From NCBI GenBank assembly GCA_038225555.1, contig JBBRRB010000027.1:24854-88853 (forward strand): a stretch of 64,000 bases of DNA, read 5' to 3'. Source of the DNA: JANXQZ01 sp038225555. GTDB lineage: Bacteria > Acidobacteriota > Terriglobia > Bryobacterales > Bryobacteraceae. Positions 63,382 to 64,000 of the stretch are shown here, piece by piece; the first letter of the stretch is position 1; each line of letters starts with the position of its first letter. Position numbers and translations under genes: made by a program. Under the pieces are notes generated by a model. The model had not been told where the DNA came from and made no database searches. It was given only the letters and a program-made list of their open reading frames with translations.

Positions 63382-64000
63382 CTAGTCGCGCGAGCCTTGC
63401 GGATCTAGTTAGCTGCCTGACCGGTAATTCGGGATTTTCAACATCCTCGCCGCCGCGAGCGCCGACCTTTGTCGCGGCCGCTCCTTTTTGGCGGCTGCCA
63501 CGCCTTGATTCACCCTCGAGGTGACCAAATTCGATCAGCCAACCTGACGTTTTTCGCACACTGCTTCACTCGAGTTGTGTCAATTCCATAAAACTTTCGC
63601 AATCGCCCTTGCCAAAGTACCAGAAGTGCGCCATCATAACAGAGGAGCAGCAGTTCCTCCGCTCAAAACGGAGCCTGCTGGACCAGAGTCGGTTTTGGTT
63701 TATTCTAAAACCTGACTAGAAGGTTTTCCATCTGGTTAAATGGAGCGGAGTCTTACACTTCCTCCCATTCCCTTGAAATTGGAAAAATCTACAACCGGTT
63801 GTAATACAATCGCGCGTGGACACGACCTTCGAGGCCGGGCAATGGAGTCGATCTTCGAAAGATCGTCGACTGTGTTGCGCAGATCTTTGACAATCTGATT
63901 GAACGCAAAAATAAGTAATTCGTCAGAAACTTTGAGTAATAAGCTGGGGCGAAAGAAGCCTTATTTTCATAGGAATATGGGGAATAGAGGCGAGTCTCAA
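63382..64000. other. AT-richer non-coding end with palindrome and short open segments
   Basis: No convincing gene. The stretch holds a perfect palindrome over a possible promoter (listed separately), a GATCTT-CGA-AAGATC hairpin (63850-63864), and a short open segment ending in VAQIFDNLIERKNK at about 63919 with no start codon. Upstream text looks like decayed coding sequence continuing from the peptidase remnant. The composition shift suggests relaxed constraint. Confidence 0.5.
63790..63810 (+). promoter_or_regulatory. perfect 14-base palindrome next to a -10-like box
   Basis: TACAACCGGTTGTA at 63790-63803 is a perfect palindrome with a central CCGG, the shape of LacI/GalR-type operators. 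TACAAT (63805-63810) follows directly and could be a -10 element; no well-spaced -35 is clear. The gene it would control must start near or beyond the right edge. Confidence 0.4.

Noticed and set aside
63812..63920. Short open segments ending in VAQIFDNLIERKNK
   Set aside because: No start codon in that frame after the palindrome; the GTG nearby opens a different frame that stops after 24 codons.
1..64000. CRISPR arrays, rRNA, tRNA, prophage or intact insertion sequences
   Set aside because: No regular direct-repeat/spacer pattern, no rRNA core sequence, no tRNA T-loop/anticodon layout, and no transposase, integrase or phage structural gene was seen.

Overview
This window reads as a chromosomal segment of an Acidobacteriota genome, most likely from the Bryobacterales (Candidatus Solibacter-like) group. 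The strongest pointer is the 940-residue secreted beta-propeller protein at 40476-43298. Its last ~100 residues match the pattern I know as the Solibacter uncharacterised C-terminal domain (TIGR03437). Other pointers are GC-rich coding, many Sec-exported proteins of unknown function, a glycine-zipper envelope protein, a complete Tad/Flp pilus locus, and a decayed C-terminal piece of the M28-type peptidases common in this group. The order is inferred, not proven. I see no rRNA, tRNA, CRISPR array, intact insertion sequence or prophage.

Layout. 1-4.6 kb (minus): 3' part of an Lhr-type helicase, a glycine-zipper protein, a membrane protein with a degenerate GGDEF-like domain, and a DAO-family oxidoreductase. 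4.7-11.3 kb: small unknowns, a REP-like inverted repeat, an amidase, DUF4126, CBM9-like, CutA, FtsB/DivIC and a GlmM-type phosphomutase. 11.3-16 kb: a gene-poor leader region, a heparinase-like protein, an alpha/beta hydrolase and an SDR. 15.2-20.4 kb (minus): nucleotide-sugar and uronate genes (fcl, gmd, a UDP-glucose/GDP-mannose 6-dehydrogenase), a eukaryote-like myo-inositol oxygenase, and FabH. 20.4-21.1 kb: a frameshifted CARDB gene.

21.2-33.7 kb (minus) is the most unusual region. It is one tightly coupled gene string in the order zwf, opcA, pgl, patatin-like lipase, zinc-ribbon GTPase, a GAP1-like partner, and an 1811-residue protein. The last protein joins an extra N-terminal domain, a SEDS (RodA/FtsW) glycosyltransferase module and a class B penicillin-binding transpeptidase. 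Every junction overlaps or abuts. The GTPase plus partner resembles the predicted GTPase/GAP1 conflict or signalling systems, which suggests GTP-controlled peptidoglycan synthesis. That link is inference.

33.8-43.3 kb: BrnTA toxin-antitoxin, MsrA, an SDR, an NHL propeller, a DUF5060 glycosidase-like protein coupled to tsaB, DUF2059, PurS and the large propeller protein. 43.4-55.5 kb (plus): DUF192, a TPR lipoprotein, Flp pilin, a polytopic membrane protein, CpaB, secretin, three TadE/G-type pseudopilins, TadZ, TadA, TadB and TadC, mostly with overlapping start and stop codons. No prepilin peptidase lies in the window. 55.5-60.8 kb: glnE, a MOSC protein, a TonB-like protein, and a HipA-like kinase with a DUF3037 partner. 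60.8-64.0 kb: one intact unknown, a small secreted protein, two multiply frameshifted pseudogenes, and a non-coding, AT-richer end with a perfect palindrome over a possible promoter.
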